In this document: positions 17,245-20,000 of the stretch, one piece after another
Layout of the letters: every line of letters begins with the position of its first letter
How positions within the stretch are numbered: position 1 is the first letter of the stretch
DNA from: Penium margaritaceum
Taxonomy: Eukaryota; Streptophyta; Zygnematophyceae; Desmidiales; Peniaceae
Assembly: GCA_023375785.1 (NCBI GenBank)
Contig: SZWC01001210.1
Span: 1-20,000 of the forward strand
Direction of reading: 5' to 3'
Length of the DNA: 20,000 bases
Notes under the pieces: model-generated
Database searches by the model: none
The model's input: the letters and a program-made list of their open reading frames with translations, nothing else
What the model was told of the DNA's origin: nothing
Program-made: the position numbers and the translations under genes

Positions 17245-18036
17245 GGACGAGAAAGATACGGCCGTGCAAAGGTGGGAGGCGCACCTCCAGAAAACAGGAG
17301 ACGTACCGGTTCGACCCCGAGCACGGCGGAGCGACTTTCTCGCCCAGTGCAGCCGAAGCGCCCCTGGATGGACGTTTAACCAATGAGGCAAGGTTCATTG
17401 GGGTTCATGGGCGCTTCGGGATGGCAGCTGGAGCTGCATTCGCAAGCAAGGGCGCTTCGGGCGGCCATGACCTCCGCTGGCGGTGCTGCCAGCGGCCGTC
17501 ACGCGTGGAGCACTCAAACGGCCATAACTTAGCCGTTTCTTCACGGATTGAGGCATTCTTTGGTGCCTTGGAAAGATCGTGGCGCGTACTACATGATGCA
17601 TGTGTTATTTGCATGAATGCACCTCGATAGAGGGCTTCAGAGCGCTGAGTAGATTTCGGCAGCCTCATAGGGGCTGGTACATAAGGAAGCCTAGGGGTTG
17701 TTCTAGGCATGCCAATCTTACCCAGAGACTATGTACATTGCCTTGTACTGATCTATCAATTCTAAAGGATTCATTCCTTGCCCAAATCTCCTTTTTCTCC
17801 AAGCATCACCTTGCACACGTCCATTCGATCCTACAAGTCTTCCGCAGCGCACCTTGGTGCAAACGCCGCCGGGAGAGTCGCACGGCGGGAACCTCGGTCA
17901 CTAGCAGCGGCCTTGCTACTAGGAGAGGGTCGTGCGACACCTCAAGGGTCGGCCCACACACCAAGGGGTCGAGGGTGGGAGGTTTATCCCAAGGGCTCGG
18001 CGTGTGACCGTTACGCCGGGCGCCCCTCGGTTCACA
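17112..18036 (+). repeat. 3' LTR of element D
   Basis: It is 925 bp, TGTTATGGGAGCC to GGTTCACA. Compared with the 5' LTR it has one extra A at about 17204 and about 32 substitutions by eye. The shared hairpin is one pair longer here: CCGCTGGC/GCCAGCGG at 17474-17495 with a 6-base loop. Confidence 0.95.
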
Positions 18037-18041
18037 GAAGT
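18037..18041. repeat. Target-site duplication, right copy
   Basis: GAAGT, identical to 11521-11525. When D is left out and one copy kept, the integrase reading of element C runs on across the junction. Confidence 0.9.
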
Positions 18042-18330
18042 CTAGGTGGCCTCGTGCGGCGAGATTTCTGTCGCTGACATGTGTCGTAGGTCTTTCACAA
18101 GTCAGCCACGTTACAGTGCATTTTGTCCCATTAGTAATTCTTCGCCAGCTTCTTCAGTGTCTTATCCTCTCCAAAGTGACCATCTGATCCAATGTTGTGG
18201 CATTCTTTGAGCAGCATACGGCGAAGGTCGTTGTTCAGGGAGACGACCACTTGGCAAGTGAATCGTCGTCGCCAATAGGGTGCGTCGAACTAGAAATATG
18301 CTTTGTCCTATTTGTCGTGCTCGTCGTAGC
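18042..18330 (-). pseudogene. Integrase zinc-binding domain of element C (right of the insertion)
   Basis: Minus-strand reading from about 18330 to 18042: LRRMLLKECHNIGSDGHFGE (about 18170-18230) followed by DKTLKKLAKNY, a stop, then KTYDTCQRQKSRRTRPP next to the junction. This is the H2C2 zinc finger of Ty3/Gypsy integrase, equal to HYSGHFGHDKT ... CDTCQRIKSRR in D. It contains at least two stops. The chain continues at 11525 on the other side of element D. Confidence 0.85.
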
Positions 18331-18369
18331 CTTGTGCGAACAGCCCCCTGAGATGTGGGTCTCACTGTA

Positions 18370-18485
18370 ATTGTAGCGTTGCCACCTCAGCCATTAAATC
18401 CGGTCAGCGGCTGAGTGTGTCCGCCCAGTTCATATTGCCTGGTTGGTACTCGATATCTAGTTGAACCCGAAGCCAATAGAGGTAT
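18370..18485 (-). pseudogene. RNase H tail of element C
   Basis: The minus strand gives LDIEYQPGNMNWADTLSR, a TGA (18404-18406, from CGA), then PDLMAEVATLQLQ. It matches YEIQYKPGRINPADPLSRRPD of D and is the C-terminal end of RNase H. Only this end survives. The reverse transcriptase and most of RNase H are missing between here and about 18520. Confidence 0.8.
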
Positions 18486-18519
18486 CAGAAGAGGCAGTAG
18501 CTGACTCATACAAGTGAGC

Positions 18520-19000
18520 CACGCACGAGCTCCTCGTCGTATGCAGTACTTGGCCACGTTGAGCGGTATTGGTTGTACGGGTTGTCTCTTCTCGGCTACC
18601 GTGGCTTCCTCTGCTGCTTTTGCCTGTACTACTTCATCTGCCGGCTTCCATCCTACACGTGGAAGTTGTCGTTTGGCGCGATCGATTTCCATGTAGATTT
18701 CCCCGCTATTATAGTCAACTTACGGATTCTGCCGGTACAGAAAATCTTCTCTGAGGATGATTTTGTGATCACTCATTGGACAAGACATCCATGCTGTTAG
18801 ATCTCCTGAATCTCTCACTTGTAGTCGTAGTGGTTCTCAAAGTCTATGTATTTGCAATCTCCCATTGACGATTTTTCCTTCAAACACCCTTGGTTTAGTC
18901 TGCAAACCTAGTTTGCGAACCATGTCGTTGCTCATGAAGTTGAGTGAAGCTCCTCCATCCAATAGTGCTAGTACCATTCTGCAACTCTTGTATCCTGAAG
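18520..19000 (-). pseudogene. Protease and linker of element C
   Basis: Minus strand: LALLDGGASLNFMSNDMVRK (about 18920-18980, catalytic Asp at 18957-18959), then after breaks MSDHKIILREDFLYRQNP (about 18725-18780), corresponding to MDDYDCLIGRDWLHAWNP in D, and VDYNSGEIYMEIDRAKRQ. A long linker rich in A, E and K (EEATVAEKRQPVQPIPLNVA) runs to AKYCIRRGARAWLTCMSQ (about 18510-18565). This equals the linker of D (QQLKRCERKGGQVYLAWV), just before reverse transcriptase should start. Sequence then jumps to the RNase H tail, so about 1.3 kb has been deleted. Confidence 0.8.
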
Positions 19001-19223
19001 GCTAGAATTTTAAGAGAATCGCCGATTGGTTGTCCTCGTACCCCTCGTCGAACTTTGCAATAACAGAAATCCTCTGCGAAGATGTACATCGTTCAGATGG
19101 GCAATCGTTTTGCGTAGATTGCTCCTCACAGACAAGAGTTGCGCCTTTTACTTTTGCCCTTTGTCGTTTCCCGACTCATTTTTTTGCGACCTCCCCCCCC
19201 TTTTGAGCCTGTTGCTTGCTCCG

Positions 19224-19265
19224 ACATTTGCGAGCGATATGCCTGAACTTTCCATAGCTGTAGCA
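19224..19265 (-). pseudogene. Zinc knuckle of element C gag, second Cys replaced
   Basis: Minus-strand C-Y-S-Y-G-K-F-R-H-I-A-R-K-C fits CX2CX4HX4C except that the second Cys is Tyr (codon at 19254-19256). Basic residues and Gln (RSKQQAQKG) follow. It is the same knuckle, in the same place, as in A and D. The interval 19000-19224 is the gag-protease linker with no clear motif. Confidence 0.75.
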
Positions 19266-19365
19266 GGTTTGCATCTTTCGGGTCGACGGTGTCCACTTCC
19301 ATCATAGTTGAGGAGTCTGCCGATTGGTTCTTTTTGTTTCCACAATAATTGTGGTTTGGAGGTCT

Positions 19366-19999
19366 CTAGCCATATGATTCTTGGATGTATGCGTTGTATG
19401 CGGTGTTGTCGATTCGTTCTGCTCCTGCGATCATCCGCGGCATGTCTTTTTGAATGCCGAAAATGGCGATTGCTCTTTGGACATCTCGCTTGAGGCCGTT
19501 GTCGTGAAAACAGGGTTCGCCAAGGGCGATGTGTGCTACGGTGATGATCTTGCGGAATCTCCGTATATACTGTGACATGCTGGGCTGCTGACAGAGACAG
19601 TGAAGCTTGTACCGTGGGTCGGACTTTTCATTCAGTCATCCAAAGCGTCCGAGCATGGCGCGCAAGAATTCATTCGAGACATTTGGTGGCGTCATCGTGT
19701 CTTGCCATTGTGGGTTGATCTGCTCCAAGGGTAGAACGCTTGCGATCGACGATATGAGACGGGCGCCGTTGGCCGTCGATGATGCTCCGCCAATCTCCCG
19801 CTATCGTTGGATGGTCTCTAGATCGGGTCTTCGACTTAGCGTCGTGCCACGCAAAAGCGCGACCGTGAGGTCAATCTTCTGCTCATCGTCGTTGACCCCA
19901 GCAGCGATGAACTACACCTCTAGACATGTTACCCACGTCCTACCCGTCGGTCCTTTTGAGTTTGCAAGATCGAACGGTTCTGGTGGGGCCGGGCGAATT
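19366..19999 (-). pseudogene. Gag capsid region of element C, running off the window
   Basis: Minus strand, cut by the window end. From the right: PEPFDLANSKGPTGRTWVTC (about 19925-19990), LTVALLRGTTLSRRPDLETI (about 19810-19870), SVLPLEQINPQWQDTM, NEFLRAMLGRFG (about 19640-19680), then an open stretch SQYIRRFRKIITVAH (about 19535-19578) and LKRDVQRAIAIFGIQKDMPR, MIAGAERIDNTAYNAYIQES (about 19375-19490). It is the retrotransposon gag capsid fold pattern seen in D (VQDYTTRFMALAAQ, LKPHVQRELAVLG). Stops and small indels break it. The N-terminus, primer site and 5' LTR of C should lie beyond 19999. Confidence 0.8.
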
Positions 20000-20000
20000 T

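Larger units (their letters stand above)
11526..18036 (+). mobile_element. Element D: complete but inactivated Ty3/Gypsy chromovirus
   Basis: A 6511-bp LTR retrotransposon with both LTRs, target duplication, primer site, polypurine tract and the domain order gag, zinc knuckle, protease, reverse transcriptase, RNase H, integrase, chromodomain. It is inserted in the opposite orientation into the integrase gene of element C. It is GC-richer than its surroundings. Inactivating changes are stops at 12640, 14172, 16891 and 16963 and a frame change at about 15324-15327. LTRs differ at about 32 positions plus one indel over 924 bases by eye. With a substitution rate of the order used for plants this means a few million years, but the rate for this organism is unknown. 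Confidence 0.95.
10396..19999 (-). mobile_element. Element C: decayed chromovirus interrupted by element D
   Basis: Minus-strand pieces in correct order (gag, zinc knuckle, protease, RNase H tail, integrase zinc finger, then after the D insertion integrase core, C-terminal part, chromodomain) form one element. It lost reverse transcriptase by internal deletion and carries many stops. The insertion of D sits between the integrase zinc finger and core. C must be older than D. By protein similarity A and C are closer to each other than to D. Confidence 0.85.

Noticed and set aside
1..19999. CRISPR arrays, tRNA or rRNA genes, bacterial operons
   Set aside because: No regularly spaced repeats, no cloverleaf-like or rRNA sequence noticed on either strand; the content is eukaryotic retroelement DNA throughout.

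Overview
The window looks like intergenic, repeat-rich DNA of a streptophyte, probably a land plant or a close algal relative. I infer this from Ty3/Gypsy chromoviruses primed by initiator-methionine tRNA (TGGTATCAGAGC), chromodomains after the integrase, and dense nesting of dead elements. I cannot name the species. I found no convincing host gene, tRNA, rRNA or CRISPR array. Almost everything I can explain is LTR retrotransposon sequence, from nearly complete to barely recognisable.

Layout. (1) 1-2500: AT-rich decayed DNA holding a plus-strand gag remnant (about 1090-1500), a minus-strand gag scrap (about 1610-1700) and two pairs of unexplained direct repeats. (2) 2500-6300: element A, minus strand. 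Its gag, zinc knuckle and protease active site lie at the right and its integrase and LTR-like tail at the left. A different gag-like sequence (about 4050-4995) sits between protease and integrase. (3) 6780-9340: element B, plus strand, same family as A. It keeps the RNase H tail, integrase, chromodomain, polypurine tract and an LTR-like tail with a GC-rich block also present in A. (4) 10396-19999: element C, minus strand, a decayed chromovirus that runs off the right edge and has lost its reverse transcriptase. (5) 11526-18036: element D, plus strand, 6.5 kb, inserted into the integrase gene of C.

Element D is the best preserved. It has 924/925-bp LTRs (TG...CA), a 5-bp target duplication GAAGT on both sides, a tRNA-iMet primer site, a polypurine tract, gag with zinc knuckle, protease, reverse transcriptase, RNase H, integrase with D,D-35-E, and a chromodomain. 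By eye the LTRs differ at about 32 positions plus one indel (about 3.5%), so the insertion is not recent. D is dead: it has in-frame stops at 12640, 14172, 16891 and 16963 and a frame change at about 15324-15327 in RNase H.

The most interesting signal is at the gag-protease boundary of D. A textbook -1 slippery heptamer (GGGAAAC, 13512-13518) lies in the correct phase just after the zinc knuckle and before the gag stop. The sequence downstream can fold as an H-type pseudoknot. This suggests gag-pol expression by programmed -1 frameshifting, which is unusual for plant chromoviruses, usually described with one gag-pol frame. Other points are the three-layer nesting, the foreign gag module in A, the hairpins and GC block of the A/B tail, and DGGA protease active sites in three separate copies. 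All alignments were made by eye, and boundaries of the old copies are approximate.
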